Made by a program: the position numbers and the translations under genes. Positions 32,322 through 40,283 of a stretch of DNA of 64,000 nucleotides are shown here, one piece after another; position 1 is the stretch's first letter, and each line of letters begins with the position of its first letter. The notes under the pieces are model-generated. The model did not search any database. It saw only the letters and a list, made by a program, of their open reading frames with translations, and was not told where the DNA came from. Source of the stretch: Novimethylophilus sp036504375 (GTDB lineage: Bacteria > Pseudomonadota > Gammaproteobacteria > Burkholderiales > Methylophilaceae); assembly GCF_036504375.1 (NCBI RefSeq), contig NZ_DASXVH010000084.1, positions 8,105 to 72,104 on the forward strand, given 5' to 3'.

Positions 32322-33245
32322 ATGCGCAAATTTCTAATGATTACCGGTTTGCTTGGCGCGGGATTCACCCTGTCGGCAACCGTCATGGCGGAAGATGCTG
32401 CCAAGGCCGCTCCGGCCGAAGCTGCTCCCGCTGCGGCCGCGCCGGCACCGAACTGGACTTTCCCGGGTTCGATTTCCGTAGTGAGCGACTATATCTGGCG
32501 CGGCCAAACCCAAACCTGGGGCAAGCCGGCGGCCCAATTGGGTATTGAAGCCGATCATGCTTCCGGCGCCTATGCCGGTTTCTGGGGGTCCAATGTTTCC
32601 AGCCATTGGCTGCCGAACGCCAATGTGGAAATGGACTTCTACGGCGGTATCCGCAATTCGTTCGCCACCGATTTCAAGTATGACGTGGGTTTGATTTATG
32701 TTTATTACCCGGATGCCAACTTTGACAAGGCTCCGGCATTCCAGCCGCCGCTAGGGAAATATAAGTCTTCCAAGCTCAACACCGCCGAGCTGTACGGTAG
32801 CCTGGGCTGGAAATGGTTCTCGGTAAAAGCCGGAACCACGCTGACCAAGTTTTATGGCTGGAATGTTGATAACTCAGGCAGTGCGACCGCGGTAGGTGTG
32901 GGCAATGCACCTAGCTTTTTCGGTTCTAGGGCAGGCGTCGATACTAAGGGTAGTACGCGTTATTCCACCTATGTTCAGGGCAATGTCAGCTATGACGTCG
33001 CACCGGGGTGGAATGTTGCTGGTGAAATTGGCCATCAAATGATTGCTGACAGTACCGGACTGGATTGGACCTGGTACAAGGTTGGCGCCACCAAAAGCTG
33101 GGATGGCGGTTGGTCGGTCAACGGCGCGGTTTCCGGTACTTCCGGTTCAAACGCTTACAGTAACTTTGCATCATTTGACAACGCGAATAACCACAAGGAA
33201 ATTGACAAGACCAAGTTCCTTCTGACGCTCACCAAGAGCTTCTAA
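32322..33245 (+). CDS. TorF-type putative outer-membrane porin
   Basis: A 307-residue outer-membrane protein. A signal peptide (about 1-22, ending TVMA) is followed by an Ala/Pro-rich stretch (residues about 25-45), then beta strands of the gcw_chp/TorF family (SISVVSDYIWRGQTQTWGKPAAQLGIEA) ending in a C-terminal Phe (LTKSF), the usual barrel-insertion signal. The ATG at 32322 follows AAGGAAATGCAA; a second ATG six bases earlier is too close to the ribosome site. The gene sits in a nitrogen-controlled operon with glnK and amtB, so it may let ammonium or small nitrogen compounds across the outer membrane. This role is inferred. Confidence 0.85.
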   Translation: MRKFLMITGLLGAGFTLSATVMAEDAAKAAPAEAAPAAAAPAPNWTFPGSISVVSDYIWRGQTQTWGKPAAQLGIEADHASGAYAGFWGSNVSSHWLPNANVEMDFYGGIRNSFATDFKYDVGLIYVYYPDANFDKAPAFQPPLGKYKSSKLNTAELYGSLGWKWFSVKAGTTLTKFYGWNVDNSGSATAVGVGNAPSFFGSRAGVDTKGSTRYSTYVQGNVSYDVAPGWNVAGEIGHQMIADSTGLDWTWYKVGATKSWDGGWSVNGAVSGTSGSNAYSNFASFDNANNHKEIDKTKFLLTLTKSF

Positions 33246-33340
33246 GGGATCGTCGGGTTATTTGAAGTAGCGTACTATCCGGCGGGCTGGACGAGCAACC
33301 CGGCCTATCGGTTTCCAAACACCCAAACCAGGAGACATTC

Positions 33341-33679
33341 ATGAAATTCGTCACTGCCATCATCAAGCCGTTCAAGCTTGACGAGGTGCGTGAGGCTCTC
33401 TCCGCCATCGGCGTGCAGGGCATTACTGTTACCGAAGTCAAGGGGTTCGGCCGGCAAAAGGGGCACACGGAACTTTATCGTGGCGCGGAGTATGTCGTCG
33501 ACTTTCTGCCTAAAGTTAAGCTGGAAGCGGCTATTGACGACAATATGCTGGACCAGGTTATCGAAACCATCGAAAAGGCTGCCAGCACAGGGAAGATCGG
33601 CGACGGCAAGGTTTTCGTTTTCGATCTAGAACAAGTTTTCCGCATCCGCACCGGTGAATCCGGTTCGGACGCGTTATAA
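33341..33679 (+). CDS. glnK: PII signal-transduction protein GlnK
   Basis: Trimeric nitrogen sensor that binds ATP/ADP and 2-oxoglutarate and plugs the AmtB pore when ammonium is plentiful. The 112-residue protein has the family start MKFVTAIIKPFKLDEVREAL, the T-loop with the uridylylated Tyr51 (TELYRGAEYVVDFLPK) and the B-loop TGKIGDGKVFV. AGGAGAC precedes the ATG. It lies 10 bases before amtB, the classical glnK-amtB pair, and behind a sigma-54 promoter. Confidence 0.96.
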   Translation: MKFVTAIIKPFKLDEVREALSAIGVQGITVTEVKGFGRQKGHTELYRGAEYVVDFLPKVKLEAAIDDNMLDQVIETIEKAASTGKIGDGKVFVFDLEQVFRIRTGESGSDAL

Positions 33680-33689
33680 GGGGCACGCC

Positions 33690-35186
33690 ATGAAGCGCTT
33701 TCTTTCTGCTCTCTTGATCGCAGGTACATTAGGTTTTGGTGGTATGTCATTTGCTGAGGATGCCGCCCCTGCTGCGGCACCCGCAGCGACTGGAGCAGCG
33801 GCTTCTGCTGCGGCTGCACCAGCCGCGATGCCTGCGGCTCCTGCCGTCGCGCCAACTGCAGCGGCTCCGGCGCCTGTGCCGAACAAGGGCGACACTGCCT
33901 GGATGATCGTCGCCACCGTGCTGGTGCTGATGATGTGCGTCCCTGGCCTGGGTCTGTTTTACGGCGGCATGGTGCGCAGCAAAAACATGCTGTCGGTGCT
34001 GATGCAGACGTTCATGATCACCTGTGTGCTCGGCGTGCTGTGGGCGATTTACGGTTACAGCGTCGCCTTCACGCAAGGCAGCACGCCGTTCTTCGGTGGA
34101 TTTGACCGCTTGTTCCTGCACGGGATGACGCCGGATTCGACGGCGGCTACCTTCAGCAAGGGCGTCGTCATTCCGGAATATATCTATATGGTGTTCCAGC
34201 TGACTTTCGCCGTCATCACCCCGGCGCTCATCGTCGGTGCATTCGCCGAGCGCATGAAGTTTTCCGCCATGCTGCTGTTCATGATCCTGTGGTTCACTTT
34301 CTCCTATCTGCCGGTTGCGCACATGGTTTGGTTCTGGGCGGGTCCGGATGCTTATACCGATGGCAAGGCTGCGGAAGCCGCAAATGCACTGGCTGGGTTT
34401 GTGTTCCAGAAAGGTGCGCTGGACTTCGCGGGCGGGACCGTGGTGCATATCAATGCGGGTATTGCCGGCCTGGTTGGCGCTCTTGTGCTCGGCAAGCGTA
34501 TCGGCTACGGCAAGGAAGCCATGGCGCCGCACAGCGTTACCATGACCATGATCGGCGCTTCGCTGCTGTGGGTGGGCTGGTTCGGCTTTAACGTCGGTTC
34601 CAACCTGGAAGCCAATGGCGCTGCCAGCCTGGTGTTTGCCAATACGCTGTTGGCCACCTGCGCCGCAGCCGCTTCCTGGATGTTCACGGAATGGGCGATC
34701 AAGGGCAAGCCATCCATGCTGGGCGCCGCTTCCGGGGCAATTGCCGGCTTGGTGGCGATTACCCCGGCTTGCGGCTTCGTCGGTCCGATGGGCGCTATCG
34801 TGCAAGGCCTGATCGTTTCACCGCTGTGCTTCACGTTCGTGACCTGGGTCAAGGGTAAGCTGGGCTATGACGACTCGCTGGACGTATTCGGCGTGCACTG
34901 CATCGGCGGTATCTTCGGCGCACTTTCCACCGGCGTGCTGGTCAGTCCGGCACTGGGCGGCACCGGCGTGTACGACTACGTGGCCAACAAGGTCGGCGAC
35001 TTCGACATGATGGCGCAACTCACCAGCCAGGCTTGGGGCGTAGGCACCACGCTGGTATGGTCTGGCGTGGTCGCCTTCATCGCCTACAAGGTCGTTGACC
35101 TGGTGATCGGCCTGCGCGTGAGCGAAGAAGTCGAGCGCGAAGGTCTGGATACCACGGAGCATGGCGAACGCGCTTACCACTACTAA
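33690..35186 (+). CDS. amtB: Ammonium transporter AmtB
   Basis: Trimeric inner-membrane ammonium channel. The 498-residue protein has a signal peptide (about 1-22), a 40-residue low-complexity linker of Ala and Pro (23-65), then 11 membrane helices starting at DTAWMIVATVLVLMMCVPGLGLFYGGMVR. Conserved pore features are visible, such as the DFAGGTVVHINAGIAGLVGALVLGKR segment with the first pore His and FGVHCIGGIFGAL with the second. The Ala/Pro linker resembles that in the porin two genes upstream. A terminator follows 22 bases after the stop. Confidence 0.96.
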   Translation: MKRFLSALLIAGTLGFGGMSFAEDAAPAAAPAATGAAASAAAAPAAMPAAPAVAPTAAAPAPVPNKGDTAWMIVATVLVLMMCVPGLGLFYGGMVRSKNMLSVLMQTFMITCVLGVLWAIYGYSVAFTQGSTPFFGGFDRLFLHGMTPDSTAATFSKGVVIPEYIYMVFQLTFAVITPALIVGAFAERMKFSAMLLFMILWFTFSYLPVAHMVWFWAGPDAYTDGKAAEAANALAGFVFQKGALDFAGGTVVHINAGIAGLVGALVLGKRIGYGKEAMAPHSVTMTMIGASLLWVGWFGFNVGSNLEANGAASLVFANTLLATCAAAASWMFTEWAIKGKPSMLGAASGAIAGLVAITPACGFVGPMGAIVQGLIVSPLCFTFVTWVKGKLGYDDSLDVFGVHCIGGIFGALSTGVLVSPALGGTGVYDYVANKVGDFDMMAQLTSQAWGVGTTLVWSGVVAFIAYKVVDLVIGLRVSEEVEREGLDTTEHGERAYHY

Positions 35187-35208
35187 TCCTCCGGAATAGT
35201 AACGGTAT

Positions 35209-35235
35209 ACGGGCACGAAAGTGCCCGTTTTTTTA
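35209..35235 (+). terminator. Intrinsic terminator of porin-glnK-amtB
   Basis: ACGGGCAC-GAAA-GTGCCCGT, a perfect 8-base stem with a GAAA tetraloop, followed by TTTTTTT. Confidence 0.95.
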
Positions 35236-35255
35236 TCGTCCAACACTAAGCTGGC

Positions 35256-35717
35256 TTACAGAAATATCCTGCGCGCGGCCAGCCGGCTGCTCTCCCAGCC
35301 CAGATGGCCGTAGTAGCGAAGCGCTGGCGCATTATCCAGATCAACCAGCAACTGGGCGCGGGTTGCACCCCTGTCCCTGGCCCAATCAAGCGCTGCGGCA
35401 AGCAAAACACGACCGATTCCCCGCGTGCGCCAACTCCGGCTCACTACCATGTCCTCGACCCACGCCGAAGGCGCGCCTTCGGCCGTGGAAATCACCAACT
35501 GTGCGCTGACCATGCCGATGACATCGCCTGCCTGGGTGCGCGCGACCTTGATGACGCCGCGATCCGGCGCCGCCATCAGCAATCGCAGGCCACGCGCTTG
35601 CTTATCGGTATCCGGCTGAAAATCCTGTTCGATGCTGAATAACTCGGCCAATAAAGAAACCAGCGTAGGCACGTCTTTTTCTGCGGCGTCGGAAATGGAA
35701 ATACTTTCAGGGTTCAT
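35256..35717 (-). CDS. GNAT-family N-acetyltransferase
   Basis: A 153-residue GCN5-related acetyltransferase. The acetyl-CoA-binding core is VEDMVVSRSWRTRGIGRVLLAAALDWARDRGATRAQL, with the R-x-x-G-I-G loop, and the final strand is YYGHLGWESS. The substrate (protein N-terminus, small amine or antibiotic) cannot be read. It is transcribed towards amtB and away from the sigma-54 site at 36.0 kb. Confidence 0.88.
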   Translation of the reverse strand: MNPESISISDAAEKDVPTLVSLLAELFSIEQDFQPDTDKQARGLRLLMAAPDRGVIKVARTQAGDVIGMVSAQLVISTAEGAPSAWVEDMVVSRSWRTRGIGRVLLAAALDWARDRGATRAQLLVDLDNAPALRYYGHLGWESSRLAARRIFL

Positions 35718-35901
35718 TCAGCGGCCTCGACCGGATTTGATGCAATGGATAAGTGCTGTAGTGAATAATGCCATACCGATAATAGGAATTGCTTTTTTCA
35801 GATGGCAGCCGGAGCGTGATTTTCAGGCAGGCAAAATACTTGCCAACACCTATTGAGCGTTCATCCACCGATGGAGGCATGCGCCTGAAATCGGGGACGG
35901 C

Positions 35902-35916
35902 CGATGCGGTGCATCG
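35902..35916 (+). promoter_or_regulatory. Inverted repeat upstream of an orphan sigma-54 promoter
   Basis: CGATGC-GGT-GCATCG, a perfect 6-base dyad that includes a GGTGCA half-site. Its centre is about 115 bases before the predicted start at 36024, where an enhancer-binding activator would be expected. It does not match the full NtrC dyad. Confidence 0.4.
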
Positions 35917-35997
35917 CGCCCGGCATCAGTGCGTCTTTTAAGCATGTCGGTACCGAATTTCGCTGCAAGAGACTGTATTTAAAAACATTTCTATGGT

Positions 35998-36014
35998 TGG
36001 CACGGACGGTGCTT
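35998..36014 (+). promoter_or_regulatory. Orphan sigma-54 promoter
   Basis: TGGCACGGACGGTGCTT matches the -24 box TGGCACG exactly and the -12 box TTGCTT at 5 of 6 positions. GG (35999-36000) and GC (36011-36012) are separated by 10 bases. The start should be near 36024. No coding region begins in the following 100 bases before the terminator. Confidence 0.75.
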
Positions 36015-36023
36015 AAAGAAAAG

Positions 36024-36102
36024 CGACAGCAGTAACGATTTTTAATGCTCTTGCCCCGATTAATCTCCTCCCTCCGCGGGCCCAACGGCCCGCTTTTTTT
36101 TT
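36024..36102 (+). ncRNA. Candidate sigma-54-dependent small RNA (about 80 nt)
   Basis: Bounded by the orphan sigma-54 promoter and a strong terminator, with no ribosome site or start codon followed by a useful frame. Before the terminator stem there is an unpaired pyrimidine-rich segment, AATCTCCTCCCTCC (36063-36076), containing two CCUCC strings that could pair with Shine-Dalgarno sequences, as in many base-pairing sRNAs. The gap 35718-36023 upstream holds no convincing gene. I know of no family matching this sequence. sRNAs under NtrC/sigma-54 control, such as NrsZ, exist in Pseudomonas. Confidence 0.6.
36076..36102 (+). terminator. Strong intrinsic terminator with no coding region upstream
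   Basis: GCGGGCC-CAAC-GGCCCGC, a perfect 7-base GC-only stem, followed by nine T. It lies 32 bases before the gshA ATG, so it insulates gshA and ends the predicted small RNA. Confidence 0.95.
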
Positions 36103-36133
36103 GCCTAAATGTTGCGTGTTACAATCGCACGCT

Positions 36134-37411
36134 ATGGTACCTCATCTCACTACAGCCCAAACTGGCCCTCTCCTGGCTCTCGAACAGCACATCCTGGATG
36201 CCATGCCACGCATCGAGCACTGGCTGCGCCAGCAATGGCTGGAGCATGGCGCACCGTTCTATGCTTCGGTGGATTTGCGCAATAGCGGCTTCAAGCTGGC
36301 GCCGGTCGATACCAATCTGTTCCCCGGTGGATTCAATAACCTGAGCCCGGATTTCCTGCCGCTTTGCGTGCAGGCAGCGATGGCTGCCGTAGAGAAAATC
36401 TGCCCGGAAGCGCAGCGCTTTATGCTGATTCCGGAGAATCACACGCGCAATACCTTCTATTTGCAGAACGTCGCCGCATTGGCAATCATTTTGCGCCAGG
36501 CGGGACTCGATGTCCGTATCGGCAGTTTATTGCCGGATTTGGCGGAGCCCATGACGCTGGAACTGCCGAACGGCGGCAACCTGACGCTGGAGCCGGTACG
36601 GCGCCAAGGCAATCGTCTGGTACTCGATGGTTTCAATCCGTGTGCTATCGTGCTGAACAACGACCTTTCCGGCGGTATACCGGATATCCTCAAGAATCTT
36701 GAGCAATCGGTTATACCCCCCTTGCACGCAGGTTGGGCAGTGCGTAGAAAATCCAATCATTTCGCCGCCTACAACCAGGTGGCCGACAATTTCGCCGATC
36801 TGCTGGGCATCGATCAATGGCTGCTTAATCCCTATTTTTCCACTTGCGGGGAAATCAATTTCCATGAACGCACAGGCGAGGAGTGCCTGGTGGCCAAAGT
36901 GGATGACCTGCTGACGCGCATCCGTGCCAAATACCGCGAATACGATATCGAACATGAGCCGTTTGTCATCGTTAAAGCGGATGCGGGAACCTATGGCATG
37001 GGCATTATGACGGTCAAAAGCCCGGACGATGTGCGCGGCCTGAACCGCAAGCAGCGCAACAAGATGTCGGTGGTGAAAGAGGGCCTGGAAGTCAATGAAG
37101 TCATGATTCAGGAAGGCATTTACACCTTCGAGAATATCAATGAGGCCGTAGCCGAACCAGTGGTATATATGATCGATCACTACGTAGTGGGCGGTTTTTA
37201 TCGGGTTCATACCGGACGCGGAGTTGACGAAAATCTCAACGCGCCGGGCATGCATTTCGAACCGCTGGCGTTCGAGACGCCCTGCTCGCTGCCTGACTGT
37301 GCCGGCAAGCCGGATGCGTTGCCCAACCGGTTCTATGCCTATGGCGTAGTAGCACGCCTGGCCTTGCTGGCGGCCGCTATCGAGCTGGAGGCGGAGGAAG
37401 CAACAGCTTGA
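36134..37411 (+). CDS. gshA: Glutamate-cysteine ligase (GshA_ferroox type)
   Basis: First enzyme of glutathione synthesis. The 425-residue protein belongs to the class found in betaproteobacteria and Acidithiobacillus rather than the E. coli type: APFYASVDLRNSGFKLAPVDTNLFPGGFNNLS near 37-68, IPENHTRNTFYLQNVAAL, RRKSNHFAAYNQVADNFADLLGIDQWLLNPYFS and VIVKADAGTYGMGIMTV with ATP-grasp-like features. There is no ribosome site before the ATG at 36134. A TACAAT box at 36120-36125 would start the mRNA near 36132, so translation may be leaderless. The stop overlaps gshB. Confidence 0.9.
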   Translation: MVPHLTTAQTGPLLALEQHILDAMPRIEHWLRQQWLEHGAPFYASVDLRNSGFKLAPVDTNLFPGGFNNLSPDFLPLCVQAAMAAVEKICPEAQRFMLIPENHTRNTFYLQNVAALAIILRQAGLDVRIGSLLPDLAEPMTLELPNGGNLTLEPVRRQGNRLVLDGFNPCAIVLNNDLSGGIPDILKNLEQSVIPPLHAGWAVRRKSNHFAAYNQVADNFADLLGIDQWLLNPYFSTCGEINFHERTGEECLVAKVDDLLTRIRAKYREYDIEHEPFVIVKADAGTYGMGIMTVKSPDDVRGLNRKQRNKMSVVKEGLEVNEVMIQEGIYTFENINEAVAEPVVYMIDHYVVGGFYRVHTGRGVDENLNAPGMHFEPLAFETPCSLPDCAGKPDALPNRFYAYGVVARLALLAAAIELEAEEATA

Positions 37412-38343
37412 AGATCGCGCTGATCCTCGATCCGCTGGACGAGCTGAAGCCTTATAAAGACTCTTCGATCGCAATAATGCGTGAGGCTGCTCGGCGCGGA
37501 CATGTGCTGTTCGTGCTGGAGCAGAGCGACATCCGGCTGCGCGAGCACGGAATCAGATTAAATGCGCAGCGCCTTAAGTTCCGGGATGGTGCGCCATGGT
37601 ATGAGGCGGAAAATAAGCAAGAATATGCGGCCGAGGATTTTGACGCGATATTGATGCGCAAGGACCCGCCGTTCGACATGGAATATGTCTATAGCACATA
37701 CCTGTTGGAACTGGCCGAGCAGCAGGGCGCACTGGTGCTGAATCGCCCGCAGGCCATCCGGGACTTTAATGAAAAACTATCGGTAGCGCGCTTTCCGCAA
37801 TTTGCCCCGCCATTCCTGGTGACGCGGCAAATGGCCTTGATCCGGGAGTTTCTCGCCGAGCATGGCGATATTGTCGTCAAGCCGCTGGATGGCATGGGCG
37901 GCAGCGGTATATTCCGGCTGCATCGCGAAGACCACAATATTGGCGTGATTCTCGAAACCATCACGCACTATGAACGTCGCACGGTGATGGCGCAGCGCTA
38001 TTTGCCCGCCATCAGGCAGGGCGACAAGCGCATACTGTTGATCGATGGGGTGCCGCTGCCTTATGCACTGGCGCGTATTCCGCAGCAAGGTGAAACGCGC
38101 GGCAACCTTGCTGCCGGTGGCACGGGCGTGGCACAGCCGCTTTCCGTACGTGACAGGGAAATTGCCGAAACAGTCGGCAACGAACTCCGCAAACTGGGGC
38201 TATTCCTGGTCGGGCTGGATGTAATCGGCGATTACCTTACCGAAATTAACGTAACCAGCCCCACCTGCATGGTCGAGATTGCGGCACAGACCGATTGCAA
38301 TCCGGCGGCGTTATTCATTGATGCCCTGGAACGGCGGGTTTAG
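37408..38343 (+). CDS. gshB: Glutathione synthetase
   Basis: ATP-grasp ligase adding glycine to gamma-glutamylcysteine. The 311-residue protein shows MKIALILDPLDELKPYKDSS, ILMRKDPPFDMEYVYSTYLLE, VVKPLDGMGGSGIFRL (ATP loop) and a C-terminal GLDVIGDYLTEINVTSPTCMVEI. The start codon is TTG at 37408, preceded by GGAGGAAG, and it overlaps the gshA TGA (TTGA), giving tight coupling of the two steps. Confidence 0.96.
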   Translation: MKIALILDPLDELKPYKDSSIAIMREAARRGHVLFVLEQSDIRLREHGIRLNAQRLKFRDGAPWYEAENKQEYAAEDFDAILMRKDPPFDMEYVYSTYLLELAEQQGALVLNRPQAIRDFNEKLSVARFPQFAPPFLVTRQMALIREFLAEHGDIVVKPLDGMGGSGIFRLHREDHNIGVILETITHYERRTVMAQRYLPAIRQGDKRILLIDGVPLPYALARIPQQGETRGNLAAGGTGVAQPLSVRDREIAETVGNELRKLGLFLVGLDVIGDYLTEINVTSPTCMVEIAAQTDCNPAALFIDALERRV

Positions 38344-38379
38344 CCACAAGACTGCCGGCAGCACACAGGAAAACCATTC

Positions 38380-39423
38380 ATGACGCGCCATTCCCTATGG
38401 ACTCTGCTCATTCTCTGGCTGTTGGCTTTCCTCGTTACCGGTTGCGGCCGCGAGCCGTTGTATCAAAATCAGGCTTATGTGTTCGGCACCCTGGTAGACA
38501 TCAGCATCTACGGGGAAAACGAGGCTCGTGCCCAGCAGTTGTCTGCACATGTTCTGCAGGAATTCCAGCGGCTGCATGACAGTCTGCACGCATGGAAGCC
38601 GGGCAGCGAACTCGACCGGCTAAACATGGCAATTGCCGCCGGCAAACAGGTTCGGATAACGCCGGAATTAGCCGGCATCCTGACCGATGCGGCAAAATTG
38701 TCTGCCCAATCCGATGGCTTGTTCAATCCTGCCATTGGGCATCTCATCGGTTTGTGGGGATTCCAGCGCGATGAGTTTACCCCGGTGCATCCCGCCCCTG
38801 CCGAAATACGAAAATGGGTCGAAGCCAATCCCCGCATGGCCGATATCACTGTAACCCGGCAATATGCCAGCAGCCGTAACCCATCCGTCAAACTGGACTT
38901 GGGCGGCTATGCCAAAGGTTATGCGCTGGATCTTGCCAGCAATTATCTACGCAACGAGAAGGTAAAAGGGGCGCTGGTCAATATCGGCGGCAATATCATC
39001 GCCATCGGTGCGCACGGCGAACGGCCATGGCGGGTAGGCATCCAGCATCCGCGCCAGGCCGGGCCGATCGCCACACTGGATCTGCCCGACGGCTGGGCCA
39101 TAGGCACATCGGGCGATTACCAGCGGTATTTCGAGATTGACGGCAAACGTTATTGCCATATTATCGATCCGCGTACAGGTTTTCCTTCCGCGGCCATGCA
39201 GGCGGTCACTGTGCTGATACCGCCTGTGCCCCATGCCGGCACGTTGTCGGATGTCGCTTCCAAGCCCTTGTTCATTTCGGGCGTTGCAGGATGGCAGGAG
39301 GCGGCGCGCAAAATGAACATAGAAAATGCGCTGATGATAGATCCGTCGGGAGCGGTGCATCTCACGCCCGGCATGCGACAGCGCCTGCGCTTCGAAGACA
39401 AGGGTGTGAAGATTGAAGAGTAG
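38380..39423 (+). CDS. apbE: FAD:protein FMN transferase (lipoprotein)
   Basis: Covalently attaches FMN to Thr or Ser of exported flavoproteins such as RnfG, RnfD, NqrC or NosR. The 347-residue protein is a lipoprotein: hydrophobic signal ending LVTGC with the lipidated Cys22. Family motifs are VFGTLVDISIYG, KLDLGGYAKGYALD (FAD/Mg site), ALVNIGGNIIAIG, and GDYQRYFEIDGKRYCHIIDPRTGFP. It is followed by, and overlaps, a NusG domain II gene. No obvious flavinylation target is encoded in this window. Confidence 0.94.
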   Translation: MTRHSLWTLLILWLLAFLVTGCGREPLYQNQAYVFGTLVDISIYGENEARAQQLSAHVLQEFQRLHDSLHAWKPGSELDRLNMAIAAGKQVRITPELAGILTDAAKLSAQSDGLFNPAIGHLIGLWGFQRDEFTPVHPAPAEIRKWVEANPRMADITVTRQYASSRNPSVKLDLGGYAKGYALDLASNYLRNEKVKGALVNIGGNIIAIGAHGERPWRVGIQHPRQAGPIATLDLPDGWAIGTSGDYQRYFEIDGKRYCHIIDPRTGFPSAAMQAVTVLIPPVPHAGTLSDVASKPLFISGVAGWQEAARKMNIENALMIDPSGAVHLTPGMRQRLRFEDKGVKIEE

Positions 39424-39778
39424 GCTGCTGCCGGGAGACCTGCTGACGTTCGTGTTGGGTGCGGTCCTGGTCGGATGGCTGTTCGCTGCTTTTTGGCAGG
39501 GCGGGTCGGCCGGCAAGGTGCGCATACGCACCGGCGATACGGTTTTTGCCACTTTCAGCCTGAATCAGGAGCGCACGATAGAAGTGCCTGGCCCGCTGGG
39601 CATCAGCCGCATCGTCATCCACAACCACCAGGCACGTTTCCAGAGTTCGCCTTGTCGCAATCAATACTGCGTGCATCAAGGTTGGCTGGCCCATGCCGGA
39701 CAGGTTGCAGTTTGCCTGCCCAACCGCGTCAGTCTGGAACTGGTCGGCGACAAGGGCTATGACTCCCTTAACTATTAA
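39413..39778 (+). CDS. NusG domain II-containing membrane-anchored protein
   Basis: A 121-residue protein with one N-terminal membrane helix (about 10-27) and an exported beta domain of NusG-II/DUF1312 type. GDTVFATFSLNQERTIEVPGPLG is followed by IVIHNHQARFQSSPCRNQYCVHQGWL with a Cys pair and ends in VCLPNRVSLELVG. The start codon is TTG at 39413, inside the end of apbE (11-base overlap). Such proteins commonly travel with ApbE and Gx transporters near redox-driven membrane systems. The function is unknown. Confidence 0.8.
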   Translation: MKSRLLPGDLLTFVLGAVLVGWLFAAFWQGGSAGKVRIRTGDTVFATFSLNQERTIEVPGPLGISRIVIHNHQARFQSSPCRNQYCVHQGWLAHAGQVAVCLPNRVSLELVGDKGYDSLNY

Positions 39779-40283
39779 GACCACGCTACGCGACCACCAG
39801 GTGGCCCGTCTGGCGGCGTTTGCCATCGTGCTGCATCTGGCGGAGGCGGTGATGCCCGCCCCGCTGCCGGGGGTGAAGCCGGGGATTGCCAATATCATTA
39901 CGCTGTATGTATTACACCGCTACGACTTCGCCACTGCCGCGTGGGTGTCGTTGCTGCGGGTATTTGCCGTCAGCCTGCTGTTTGGCAGCTTCTTGACGCC
40001 GACATTCGCGCTAAGTCTTACCGGTGCCTTGGCAAGCCTGTTCACCCTTGCGCTTGCCATGCATTTGCCTAAACGCCTGTTTGGCCCGGTCAGCCACAGC
40101 ATATTCGCCGCGTTTGCGCATATTGCCGGACAACTGCTGGTGGTGCGCCTTTGGCTCATTCCCCATGCAGGCCTGGCCTACCTGGTGCCGGTATTCGCCG
40201 TGTTTGCGTTGTTGTTCGGCACACTTAATGGTTTGATTGCGGCAAAATTGCTCGCAGCGGATTTAAAAGAGGAAAAGGGATGA
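39759..40283 (+). CDS. Gx transporter family membrane protein
   Basis: A 174-residue inner-membrane protein with about five helices, matching the family variously called Gx transporter or heptaprenyl diphosphate synthase component I: VARLAAFAIVLHLAEAVMPAPLPGVKPGIANIITLYVL near 15-52, then FLTPTFALSLTGALASL. It resembles ECF S-components, so uptake of a small lipid or cofactor precursor is possible. Its start overlaps the previous gene by 20 bases and its end overlaps the next by 4, so these genes form one operon with apbE. Confidence 0.82.
   Translation: MTPLTIKTTLRDHQVARLAAFAIVLHLAEAVMPAPLPGVKPGIANIITLYVLHRYDFATAAWVSLLRVFAVSLLFGSFLTPTFALSLTGALASLFTLALAMHLPKRLFGPVSHSIFAAFAHIAGQLLVVRLWLIPHAGLAYLVPVFAVFALLFGTLNGLIAAKLLAADLKEEKG

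Noticed and set aside
35740..35856. A 38-codon frame between the GNAT gene and the orphan sigma-54 promoter.
   Set aside because: No ribosome site, no match to a known small protein, and it ends well before the promoter and terminator that define the sRNA candidate.
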